Shown here piece after piece: positions 1-5,292 of a stretch of 5,436 nucleotides of DNA; positions within the stretch are counted from its first letter, which is position 1, and each line of letters opens with the position of its first letter. The notes below the pieces were generated by a model. The model did not search any database, was not told the origin of the DNA, and was given only the letters and a program-made list of their open reading frames with translations. This DNA comes from Novosphingobium sp. Its GTDB lineage: Bacteria; Pseudomonadota; Alphaproteobacteria; Sphingomonadales; Sphingomonadaceae. The position numbers were made by a program, and so were the translations under genes. Where the stretch lies: assembly GCA_020853995.1 (NCBI GenBank), contig JADYXV010000184.1, forward strand, positions 1 to 5,436, read 5' to 3'.

Positions 1-705
1 CGGAGCGCCTGCAGGCTTCTTCGCTGCTGGTTCAGGACGCTTGGCCGGCGCCGTCGAAGCGACGGGGGTAAAGCGGCGTGGCGCAGGAATGGCAGCCGGT
101 TCGTCAGCCTTGACGGCTTCTTCAACACGCTTGGGCGCAGGCTCAGCAGCCTTGGCAACTTCCGGTTCTGCCACGGGCGTTGGGGCAGGCGCAGGAGCAG
201 CGACGGGAACTTCGGCTGCAACAACTTCCGGTGCCGGTTCTGGCGTTGGAGCAGGTGCAAGCTCTGCCTTGGCGACCACAGCTTCAGGAGGACGCGTGGC
301 CTCTTCGGCACGGCGACGCTCGTCTTCTATGGCGCGAAGACGCGCTTCTTGTTCGCGGCGGTTGTTTGCCTCAGCCGCGGCTAGGCGCGCTTCTTCTGCT
401 TCACGCAGCAAACGCGTCTGCATTTCCTGCCGGGTTTCACGGCTGGCTGCGGGCGGCGGAGGGGGTGGCGGCGGAGGCGGAGGCGGCGCAGCAACAGGCG
501 CAGCAGGCGCAGGTGCGGCGACAACAGGCGCAGCGACAGGTGCCGCTTCGCCCGGACGGCCAACCAGCTTGCGCCGCTTCACTTCGACCACCACTTTGTT
601 GGTACGGCCGTGGCTAAAGGTCTGCTTGACCTCGCCAGCCTCTACCGCGGTCTTCAGGCCCAGTGGCCTGCGGCCCAAAGTAGGCTTTTTGTCGCTATCG
701 CTCAT
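1..705 (-). CDS. infB: translation initiation factor IF-2, N-terminal fragment (cut by window edge)
   Basis: IF-2 is the GTPase that places initiator fMet-tRNA on the 30S subunit and promotes 50S joining. Only the first 235 codons are here; the GTP-binding domains lie beyond the left edge. The start codon is the CAT complement at 703-705, giving MSDSDKKPTLGRRPLGLK, followed by a lysine/valine-rich stretch ending VEVKRRKLVGRPGE (to about residue 53), typical of alphaproteobacterial IF-2. Next come an Ala/Pro linker, 12 consecutive prolines (residues 74-85), a charged Arg/Glu/Ala helix-like region (about 88-130; the IF-2-associated low-complexity segment) and another Ala/Pro/Glu linker with RRFTPV and KRPEPAAKKP near the end. 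The gene follows ylxR after 5 nt; an AAGGG lies about 12 nt upstream, inside the end of ylxR. It is the last visible gene of the rimP-nusA-ylxR-infB operon. The identity rests on both the N-terminal sequence and the operon order. Confidence 0.96.
   Translation of the reverse strand, partial: MSDSDKKPTLGRRPLGLKTAVEAGEVKQTFSHGRTNKVVVEVKRRKLVGRPGEAAPVAAPVVAAPAPAAPVAAPPPPPPPPPPPPAASRETRQEMQTRLLREAEEARLAAAEANNRREQEARLRAIEDERRRAEEATRPPEAVVAKAELAPAPTPEPAPEVVAAEVPVAAPAPAPTPVAEPEVAKAAEPAPKRVEEAVKADEPAAIPAPRRFTPVASTAPAKRPEPAAKKPAGAP
451..486 (-). other. poly-proline tract (12 Pro) within IF-2
   Basis: Reading the minus strand in the infB frame, codons at 486 down to 451 are all CCN (CCG, CCT, CCA, CCC mixed), giving twelve prolines in a row at residues 74-85. 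The mix of synonymous codons means that this is not a simple 3-bp slippage repeat at DNA level. Long proline runs stall ribosomes and normally need elongation factor P (established knowledge). On the plus strand the same bases read as a Gly/Ala-rich out-of-frame stretch. Confidence 0.95.
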
Positions 706-710
706 TTAAC

Positions 711-1448
711 TCAGTCGCCCTTCGTATCAATATCATCGTCTGCTGCCATGCCGTCATCGGGCTGTGCAGCATCATCGGTCTCGTGTCCGAGAAAGTGCAT
801 CAAGCGCTGCAATGGCCCTGCGACTCGCTCGGTCGCAATCGGGTCGGTCAGCGCCAAGTGAACGACGTTGTCGCGGCCCAATGCCACAGACAGCGCCGCT
901 CGGTCCAGCGGCAAGATTGTGCCTTTGAGCCCGGAGCCTTCAGCCCCTTCGCCCACACGCCAGGCTTGCGCCAATTTGTTCGGACCATCAGTACCTGCAT
1001 CGGAGGCATGGCCGAGGAATGTGACCGCGCCCGACCGCGCGCCTTGCGCGATACGCTCGGTCCCGAGCAGGACGTTGCCTGCGCGCAGTTCAATGCCAAG
1101 CCGGTCAGTTAAAGTGCGGCGCAGCGCCACTTCTGTGCGTTCGCCAAGATCAGCCGGAATGGTGAGCTTCGCGCCTTTGAACGCGCGCGCCAGCGCACCC
1201 TTAAGTTTGCTATTCGCAAGGGCTTTTTCAAGGTCTGCGCGAGAAACACCGATCCAGGCGCCGCGCCCGGGGGCACGCGCCTGAACATCAGGCAGCACGT
1301 CACCATCGGGCGAGATCGCGAGGCGGATCAAGTCCCCCCGCGTATCATGACGCCCGGTCAGTACGCACTTACGCTCCGGCGGGGTCTTACCCGCCGGGCT
1401 GCGATCAGCAATGTCGGAGCTTAGCGGCTCATTGTGAGGGTTCCGCAT
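711..1448 (-). CDS. ylxR: YlxR-family (DUF448) RNA-binding protein with C-terminal L7Ae-like half
   Basis: This 245-aa protein sits between nusA and infB, as ylxR does in many bacteria. Residues 25-95 are the YlxR domain: PERKCVLTGR, an LIRLAISPDG strand, VLPDVQARAPGRGAWIGV with the hallmark GRGAW, then a Lys/Arg-rich helix (FKGAKL). Residues about 105-205 (RRTLTDRLGIELRAGNVLLGTE and GTILPLDRAALSVALGRDNVVHLAL) resemble the L7Ae/L30e ribosomal-protein fold that accompanies YlxR in alphaproteobacteria; this second assignment is by pattern only. The C-terminus (about 222-245) is acidic. The start MRNPHNEP was chosen because GAGGAGG stands 6 nt before it. A longer in-frame ATG at 1511 lies deep in nusA and would add 21 unlike residues. 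The gene overlaps nusA by 20 nt in another frame. YlxR binds RNA, and nucleoid/RNase P roles have been proposed in Gram-positives; the function here is open. Confidence 0.92.
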   Translation of the reverse strand: MRNPHNEPLSSDIADRSPAGKTPPERKCVLTGRHDTRGDLIRLAISPDGDVLPDVQARAPGRGAWIGVSRADLEKALANSKLKGALARAFKGAKLTIPADLGERTEVALRRTLTDRLGIELRAGNVLLGTERIAQGARSGAVTFLGHASDAGTDGPNKLAQAWRVGEGAEGSGLKGTILPLDRAALSVALGRDNVVHLALTDPIATERVAGPLQRLMHFLGHETDDAAQPDDGMAADDDIDTKGD

Positions 1449-3081
1449 GGGCGGCCTCCTCAGCTTGTGGCCCGGAGTCCGCTTCAGGAGCGTCGTCGAA
1501 CCAGTGGGCACGTGCAGCCATGATGATTTCGTTGCCCTGCTCTTCGCTCAGGCCGAATTCGCCAAGAACGCCGCCCTTGTCTTCGGTGCGTTCGGAACGT
1601 TCGGTCCGCTCACGCGGGGCCTTGTCGTTGCGGCGACGCTGTTCGACTCGCTTCTTGGCGATGAGTTCATCGGTTGCAAGATCGGCCAGATCATCAAGCG
1701 TCTTGATGCCTGCCTTGCCAAGAATGACCAGCATGGCTTCGGTCAAGTGCGGCAATTCGGCCAAGGCATCTTCGACGCCAAGTTCACGGCGTTGCGTGCG
1801 CAAAGCTTCTTCGCGGCGCTCGATGGCTTCGGTGGCGCGGCTTTGCAGTTCTTGGCCAAGCTCTTCGTCAAAGCCTTCGATGGCAGCGAGTTCGGAGATG
1901 TCGATGTAGGCCACTTCGTCCAACTCGCTGAAGCCTTCAGCCACCAGCAGTTGCGACAGGGTTTCATCAACGTCGAGCTCTTCCTCGAACATCTTCGAAC
2001 GCTCGGCAAATTCCTTCTGGCGTTTTTCCGAAGCTTCTGCCTCGGTCATGATGTCGATGGCAGAGCCCGTCAGCGATGAAGCCAGACGCACGTTCTGGCC
2101 ACGACGGCCGATGGCGAGAGAAAGCTGGTCATCAGGCACGACGACTTCGATGCGGCTTTCTTCTTCATCGATCACCAAGCGACTGACGGTGGCTGGTTGA
2201 AGCGCGTTGACGACGAATGTCGCGGTGTCTTCGCTCCACGGGATGATATCGATCTTTTCGCCCTGCAATTCCTGCACGACGGCCTGCACGCGGCTGCCCT
2301 TCATGCCGACGCAGGCGCCGACCGGATCAATGCTGCTATCACGGCTGATCACGCCGATCTTGGCACGGCTGCCGGGGTCACGCGCGGCGGCCATGATGGT
2401 GATAATGCCGTCATAGATTTCGGGCACTTCCTGCGCGAACAGTTTTTTCATGAATTCAGGATGCGCGCGGCTCAGGAAAATCTGCGGCCCACGGTTCTGG
2501 CGTTCAACCTTCATGATCAGCGCGCGGACGCGTTCGCCAACGCGCGGTACTTCACGGGGTATCTGCTGATCGCGGCGGATCACGCCTTCGGCGCGGCCCA
2601 GATTCACAATCACGTGGCCGAATTCGACCGACTTGATCACGCCGGTGATGACTTCGCCTGCACGGTCCTTGAACTCGTCAAACTGGCGATCACGTTCAGC
2701 ATCGCGGACCTTCTGGAAGATCACCTGCTTTGCCGATTGCGCATCGATGCGGCCAAGATCAACCGGCGGCAGCGGATCGACGATAAAATCGCCCATCTGC
2801 GCACCCGGCTGCAGCTTTTCAGCCTGCTTCAGGTCAACCTGCTTGAAGTAATCTTCAACCACTTCGACCACTTCGACCACACGCCACAAGCGCAGATCGC
2901 CGGTGCGCGGATCCAGCTTTGCGCGGATGTCGTTCTCGGCACCGTAACGGTTGCGCGCAGACTTTTGAATTGCCTCTTCCATCGCCTCGATGACGACCGA
3001 CTTGTCGATCATCTTCTCGGTTGCAACCGCATTGGCGATTGCAAGCAGTTCTGCACGATTGGCGGAAATCGCACTGGCCAT
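1429..3081 (-). CDS. nusA: transcription termination/antitermination factor NusA
   Basis: NusA binds RNA polymerase and nascent RNA and controls pausing, termination and antitermination, including at rRNA operons. The 550-aa protein shows the full family architecture. The polymerase-binding N-terminal domain spans 1-137 (ANRAELLAIANAVATEKMIDK at the start). The S1 domain spans about 141-205 (ITGVIKSVEFGHVIVNLGRAEGVI). KH1 has VGMKGSR at 258-264, and KH2 has AIGRRGQNVRLAS at 323-335. Two helix-hairpin-helix acidic repeats lie near 374-416 and 438-475. A basic/acidic linker (478-503) and the tail LSEEQGNEIIMAARAHWF (511-528) follow; that tail is typical of alphaproteobacteria. Residues 68-76 are a perfect VVE triplet repeat encoded by 9-bp tandem units. 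The start ATG is 3 nt after the rimP stop, with AGGAAGA inside the end of rimP. The stop overlaps ylxR by 20 nt. Identification is secure. Confidence 0.98.
   Translation of the reverse strand: MASAISANRAELLAIANAVATEKMIDKSVVIEAMEEAIQKSARNRYGAENDIRAKLDPRTGDLRLWRVVEVVEVVEDYFKQVDLKQAEKLQPGAQMGDFIVDPLPPVDLGRIDAQSAKQVIFQKVRDAERDRQFDEFKDRAGEVITGVIKSVEFGHVIVNLGRAEGVIRRDQQIPREVPRVGERVRALIMKVERQNRGPQIFLSRAHPEFMKKLFAQEVPEIYDGIITIMAAARDPGSRAKIGVISRDSSIDPVGACVGMKGSRVQAVVQELQGEKIDIIPWSEDTATFVVNALQPATVSRLVIDEEESRIEVVVPDDQLSLAIGRRGQNVRLASSLTGSAIDIMTEAEASEKRQKEFAERSKMFEEELDVDETLSQLLVAEGFSELDEVAYIDISELAAIEGFDEELGQELQSRATEAIERREEALRTQRRELGVEDALAELPHLTEAMLVILGKAGIKTLDDLADLATDELIAKKRVEQRRRNDKAPRERTERSERTEDKGGVLGEFGLSEEQGNEIIMAARAHWFDDAPEADSGPQAEEAAHAEPSQ
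1455..1461 (-). promoter_or_regulatory. Shine-Dalgarno of ylxR, inside nusA
   Basis: The minus strand reads GAGGAGG, then six bases, then ATG at 1448. It lies in the last codons of nusA (Glu-Glu-Ala) and decides the ylxR start in favour of MRNPHNEP over the upstream in-frame ATG. Translation of ylxR probably re-initiates from ribosomes finishing nusA. Confidence 0.85.
2854..2880 (-). repeat. three 9-bp tandem units in nusA (VVE x3)
   Basis: The plus strand reads ttcaaccac, ttcgaccac, ttcgaccac back to back; the last two copies are identical and the first differs at one base. In the nusA frame this encodes Val-Val-Glu three times (residues 68-76) in the N-terminal domain. It looks like an in-frame duplication rather than an independent element. 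Confidence 0.9.
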
Positions 3082-3084
3082 GGG

Positions 3085-3678
3085 TCAGTCTTCCTGTTCT
3101 TCGTTGATTTCGCTCAGATCATCTTCTGAACTGAGAATTTCTTCATCAATACCACTGGTGTCCAGCGGTCGCGAAGCGGCGATAAGCTTATCTGTCAACA
3201 CAAGCTTGGCATATTGCACGTCAAGCAGCGGAAAAGTGACTCGGCCGGATTTGCGATCATCCAGCGTGATCACATCACCTTCGAGCCTGACCAGGTCACC
3301 AATCAGCGACTTGCGGTTGCCCTCGACAGGATTAAGCAATGTGATGCGGACTTCATGTCCTGCCCACGCAAGATAATCCTTCACGCGCGTCAGCGGACGA
3401 TCAATTCCGGGCGATGACACTTCAAGGCGATAGGCCTCAACGATCAGATTCTCACCAGCATCTTCGAGTTCATCGAAACGGTCAGAAATACGCCGCGACA
3501 GCGCTGCGCAGTCTTCAATAACCAATTGGCCGGTTTCCGGGCGTTCAGCCATGATCTGGAGCGTATGCTCCTCATCGCCAATCCCTCCACCCTTGAACAT
3601 GCGCACGCGCACGAGATCAAAGCCGAGTGCCTTGACCTCGGGCTCAATAACCTCAGTAATTCGCGCAATATCCGCCAT
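3085..3678 (-). CDS. rimP: ribosome maturation factor RimP
   Basis: RimP assists late assembly of the 30S subunit in the cytoplasm. The 197-aa product starts MADIARITEVIEPEVKALGFDLVRVR, the conserved alpha/beta N-terminal domain. It carries CAALSRRISDRFD (57-69) and the family signature EVSSPGIDRPL at residues 86-96, followed by a C-terminal SH3-like domain (about 100-165; ITLLNPVEGNRKSLIGDLVRLEGDVITL). A Ser/Asp/Glu-rich tail of about 25 residues follows and makes the protein longer than E. coli RimP (about 150 aa), as is common in alphaproteobacteria. GGAGA lies 4 nt before the ATG. It is the first gene of the operon and its stop is 3 nt upstream of nusA. Confidence 0.97.
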   Translation of the reverse strand: MADIARITEVIEPEVKALGFDLVRVRMFKGGGIGDEEHTLQIMAERPETGQLVIEDCAALSRRISDRFDELEDAGENLIVEAYRLEVSSPGIDRPLTRVKDYLAWAGHEVRITLLNPVEGNRKSLIGDLVRLEGDVITLDDRKSGRVTFPLLDVQYAKLVLTDKLIAASRPLDTSGIDEEILSSEDDLSEINEEQED

Positions 3679-3796
3679 GCAATCTCCAGTGGCCGATCAG
3701 AAGCAAAAGCGGTGCCGAGCCGGGACCGTCTGGTTCCAGCCTGACGTTGCTTTCACAATGTCGGGATGAGCGGCAACTACGCGCGATTCCGTTAAT

Positions 3797-3809
3797 TTGC
3801 AAGCTGCAA
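3797..3809. repeat. short inverted repeat TTGCA-N3-TGCAA, possible activator site
   Basis: The arms TTGCA and TGCAA are exact inverted copies separated by AGC. It lies about 130 bp upstream of the sigma-54 -24 element, in the range where bacterial enhancer-binding proteins bind. A 13-bp dyad can occur by chance, and I cannot match it to a known PspF site, so the role is conjecture. Confidence 0.3.
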
Positions 3810-3938
3810 TCGACAAAGAGAAAGATGCACGCAGCAAGATGCCAAACATTGGTGCAATTTCCAAAAAATTAGCATCATAAACTCGGACCCGGTCGCACGC
3901 TTGTGCCGAAAGCACCTGATTTCTGCCATTCCTTCAAT

Positions 3939-3955
3939 TTGGCACAGCACATGCA
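3939..3955 (+). promoter_or_regulatory. sigma-54 (RpoN) -24/-12 promoter of the small peptide-pspC unit
   Basis: The bases read TTGGCACAGCACATGCA. The -24 element TGGCAC is perfect, and the -12 element has ATGCA where the consensus is TTGCA/T. The invariant GG (3941-3942) and GC (3953-3954) are separated by exactly 10 bp, the strict sigma-54 spacing. Transcription would begin near 3966, giving a leader of about 45 nt before the ATG at 4011. Sigma-54 promoters need an AAA+ enhancer-binding protein; for phage-shock genes this is PspF in enterobacteria (established). The match is by eye and untested, but the element is at the right place and orientation for a PspC-domain gene. Confidence 0.72.
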
Positions 3956-3996
3956 AAACAGTGAGCATGAGCCAAACGGCTTCAAAACATATTCAC

Positions 3997-4002
3997 AGGA
4001 GG
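3997..4002 (+). promoter_or_regulatory. Shine-Dalgarno of the 42-aa peptide
   Basis: A perfect AGGAGG is followed by eight bases and then ATG at 4011. It decides the start in favour of 4011 rather than the in-frame ATG at 3903, which would lie upstream of the predicted transcription start. Confidence 0.85.
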
Positions 4003-4010
4003 ACAATCCC

Positions 4011-4139
4011 ATGACAACTTTTGCCCAACGGATCACCGCAGCTGCCACTGCATTCGCACTTAGCCTCGCCTTGATTGCCGGCACGGTACACACCCAGACC
4101 CCGAACAGCGCCCCCGCTGCCGTGCAGGAGATGATCTGA
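4011..4139 (+). CDS. small peptide (42 aa) with hydrophobic N-terminal segment, upstream of pspC
   Basis: The peptide runs from MTTFAQRITAA to a short tail ending QEMI. A basic N-region (Arg7) is followed by a hydrophobic run at about residues 9-25 (AAATAFALSLALIAGTV) and then a polar Pro/Ala/Thr tail. This could be a signal peptide with a very short mature part or a single membrane anchor; no clear AxA cleavage motif is seen. It has a perfect Shine-Dalgarno at 8 nt. Its TGA overlaps the next ATG by one base (TGATG), so it is co-translated with the PspC-domain gene. I do not recognise a family. Options are a small membrane partner of PspC, taking the place that PspB has elsewhere, or a translated leader that sets pspC translation. 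PspB itself is longer and has a coiled coil, which is absent here. Confidence 0.75.
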   Translation: MTTFAQRITAAATAFALSLALIAGTVHTQTPNSAPAAVQEMI

Positions 4140-4363
4140 TGTCACAGCTTCGCTTCGATGATTCGGCTGTCCGTCCGCTGGAAAAAGCGCGCGTGTTCCG
4201 GCTTGATAAGACACGCGGCAAAATGATGGGTGTCTGCGCCGGTATCGCCAATTATTTCGGTATCGACGCAACACTGGTTCGTGTGGCGTTCGGCCTTGCC
4301 ACGATCCTGGGTTTTGGCTCGGCGATCATCGTCTATTTGCTGATCGGCCTGATCGCGGATTGA
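4139..4363 (+). CDS. PspC-domain inner-membrane protein
   Basis: This 74-aa protein contains one PspC domain (about residues 19-73). Conserved-looking blocks are FRLDKTRGKMMGVCAGIANYFGID (20-43), with the family pattern K-x-x-GVCAGIA, then TLVRVAF (45-51), and a single transmembrane segment at about 48-72. The N-terminal 18 residues are unrelated to the domain. In the phage-shock response PspC senses envelope or secretin stress with PspB and recruits PspA. Stand-alone short PspC proteins such as this are frequent in alphaproteobacteria and their role is less clear. The gene starts one base inside the stop of the 42-aa peptide and has AGGAG 8 nt upstream of the ATG (4126-4130). The sigma-54 type promoter at 3939-3955 suggests stress-activated expression. 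No pspA or pspB is next to it in this window. Confidence 0.9.
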   Translation: MSQLRFDDSAVRPLEKARVFRLDKTRGKMMGVCAGIANYFGIDATLVRVAFGLATILGFGSAIIVYLLIGLIAD

Positions 4364-4376
4364 TCGATCGTTGCAT

Positions 4377-4400
4377 ACCCCGCCCCAAACAGGGCGGGGT
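4377..4400. terminator. GC-rich hairpin between convergent pspC-like gene and yhhQ
   Basis: CCCCGCCC (4378-4385) pairs perfectly with GGGCGGGG (4392-4399) around a 6-base loop, and an A-T pair extends the stem. It lies 14 nt after the PspC-gene stop and 15 nt beyond the yhhQ stop, so it can serve both converging transcripts. The U-tract is poor on both strands (TTATGG on plus, TATGC on minus), so termination may be incomplete or Rho-assisted. Confidence 0.7.
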
Positions 4401-4414
4401 TATGGCGCAATCGA

Positions 4415-5134
4415 TTACCCTGCCTTTGCAAATGGCGAAAAATCGGTGCCTGTATCAAAAACGTCAGTACCCTCGCGCTGCTTCAGCCAGCCGACGACCG
4501 CGTAAGTGACTGGCGTCAAAGCTGCTTCCCAAACCACTTTCATCAGCCAGTTGGTGACCATGACTGTCAGCACCTGTTCTGTTGTCCAGATGCCCAGAAA
4601 CGCGATGGGATAGAAAATCAGGCTATCAATCGCCTGCCCGAACACGGTTGACCCGATGGTTCTGGACCACAAGTGCTTGCCCGCTGTCAGAATTTTCATT
4701 TTGGCCAGCACGAATGAATTGACGAATTCGCCCGCCCAGAACGCGGTAACCGAGGCGAGAACAATCCGCCACGTCGATCCGAATACGCTTTCATACGCGG
4801 CCTGCCCATCCCAGCCCGGAGCAGGCGGCATGGCCACCACGACAAAGCTCATGAAAGCCATGAAAATCAGGGCAAAAAAGCCCATCCACACACAACGGCG
4901 TGCGTTGGAATAGCCATAAACCTCGGTCAGGACATCCCCGATCACGTAGGACACGGGAAAGAACAGAATGCCCGCGCCAAACGTGAAACCGCCGACTTGC
5001 GCCAGTTTTGCAGCGCCGATGAGGTTTGACAGCAGCAAGATGGCCACAAATGCGGCCATCACATAGTCAAAATACCGGAAGTGACGGCGCGCACTGTCAA
5101 CGCCGTCGATGCGGGAAATATGGTGATTGCTCAT
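4415..5134 (-). CDS. yhhQ: queuosine precursor transporter, YhhQ family (DUF165/Vut_1)
   Basis: YhhQ proteins import queuosine precursors (preQ0/preQ1, or queuine in some bacteria) across the inner membrane for modification of G34 in GUN-anticodon tRNAs. The 239-aa product is polytopic, with hydrophobic segments near 23-43, 51-67, 82-102, 122-145, 163-183 and 188-216. Family motifs are visible: LSNLIGAAKL (35-44), FPVSYVIGDVLTEVYGY (59-75), FWAGEFVNSFVLAKMK (132-147) and RTIGSTVFGQAIDSLIFY (158-175), with the acidic D67/E71/E136/D170 in membrane segments. Length is normal for the family. The ATG at 5134 is the only reasonable start, because the frame is closed at 5177 and no GTG or TTG lies between, yet there is no recognisable Shine-Dalgarno. 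No que/tgt genes are adjacent, so whether it imports preQ0, preQ1 or queuine cannot be told from this window. It is convergent with the PspC gene and divergent from the tRNA. Confidence 0.93.
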   Translation of the reverse strand: MSNHHISRIDGVDSARRHFRYFDYVMAAFVAILLLSNLIGAAKLAQVGGFTFGAGILFFPVSYVIGDVLTEVYGYSNARRCVWMGFFALIFMAFMSFVVVAMPPAPGWDGQAAYESVFGSTWRIVLASVTAFWAGEFVNSFVLAKMKILTAGKHLWSRTIGSTVFGQAIDSLIFYPIAFLGIWTTEQVLTVMVTNWLMKVVWEAALTPVTYAVVGWLKQREGTDVFDTGTDFSPFAKAG

Positions 5135-5149
5135 AAGATGCTTGCTAAC

Positions 5150-5163
5150 GCGGTTTTCACCGC
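5150..5163 (-). other. GNRA-capped hairpin in the yhhQ leader / yhhQ-tRNA divergent gap
   Basis: On the minus strand the bases read GCGGT-GAAA-ACCGC, a perfect 5-bp stem closed by a GAAA tetraloop, with a possible G-U pair at the base. It ends 15 nt before the yhhQ ATG, so if transcribed it would sit next to the start region of a gene that lacks a Shine-Dalgarno. It does not match the preQ1-I riboswitch pattern. It could also simply be part of promoter DNA in this 59-bp divergent gap. Confidence 0.5.
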
Positions 5164-5193
5164 ACGAAAAGCATGCTTAAGGGAAAACGGCGC

Positions 5194-5270
5194 GCGCCCT
5201 TAGCTCATCTGGATAGAGCGCGAGACTTCTAATCTTGAGGTAACAGGTTCGAGTCCTGTAGGGCGCGCCA
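5194..5270 (+). tRNA. tRNA-Arg (anticodon TCT)
   Basis: A complete 77-nt cloverleaf is visible. The acceptor stem is GCGCCCT paired with AGGGCGC (5260-5266), and the discriminator is G followed by an encoded CCA (5268-5270). The D-arm is GCTC/GAGC around ATCTGGATA. The anticodon stem CGAGA/TCTTG (one G-T pair) encloses the loop CTTCTAA with anticodon TCT, which reads AGA and, with modification, AGG. The T-arm ACAGG/CCTGT carries the TTCGAGT loop. AGA/AGG are rare codons in GC-rich alphaproteobacteria. No integrase or direct repeat of the 3' end is seen in the 166 bp available downstream. Confidence 0.97.
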
Positions 5271-5292
5271 TCATATAAATCCGGCTTAGTAT

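Larger units (their letters stand above)
3679..4010. other. divergent intergenic region between rimP and the PspC unit
   Basis: This 332-bp stretch has no supportable gene; open frames across it lack a Shine-Dalgarno and recognisable protein features. It must hold the rimP operon promoter on the minus strand, but I see no convincing -35/-10 pair there. An imperfect minus-strand hairpin sits in the rimP leader at 3720-3739 (AGAC loop, one mismatch). Towards the other side are an inverted repeat TTGCA-AGC-TGCAA at 3797-3809, a short dyad TTGG-N8-CCAA at 3849-3864, and the sigma-54 type promoter at 3939-3955. The upstream dyads would be at plausible distances for an activator bound 100-170 bp before the start site, but this is only positional. 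Confidence 0.7.

Noticed and set aside
41..709. Long plus-strand ORF (222 aa) rich in Ala, Gly and Ser
   Set aside because: It is the antisense shadow of infB; its composition simply mirrors the Ala/Pro-rich codons of IF-2, including a poly-Gly opposite the poly-Pro run.
1449..1511. Longer YlxR start at 1511
   Set aside because: It would lie 83 nt inside nusA without a good ribosome site and add residues unlike YlxR proteins; GAGGAGG at 1455-1461 supports 1448.
1447..2079. Plus-strand ORF of 210 aa opposite the 3' part of nusA
   Set aside because: It is an antisense shadow with a Phe/Gly/Leu-biased composition and no family features.
2197..3129. Plus-strand ORF of 310 aa
   Set aside because: It is antisense to nusA, rich in His/Asp/Leu from the opposite strand of GC-rich codons. 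It has no ribosome site and no recognisable domain, while nusA is unambiguous.
3697..3915. Minus-strand 72-aa ORF upstream of rimP
   Set aside because: It has no Shine-Dalgarno, low-complexity content and no recognisable family; it falls in the rimP leader/divergent regulatory region.
3903..4010. Upstream in-frame start that would lengthen the 42-aa peptide to 78 aa
   Set aside because: The ATG at 3903 has no ribosome site and lies before the predicted sigma-54 transcription start; the perfect AGGAGG belongs to the ATG at 4011.
5135..5180. preQ1 riboswitch in the yhhQ leader
   Set aside because: I looked for the preQ1-I pattern (hairpin with a C-rich loop and an A-rich tail) and did not find it; only a simple GNRA hairpin is present.
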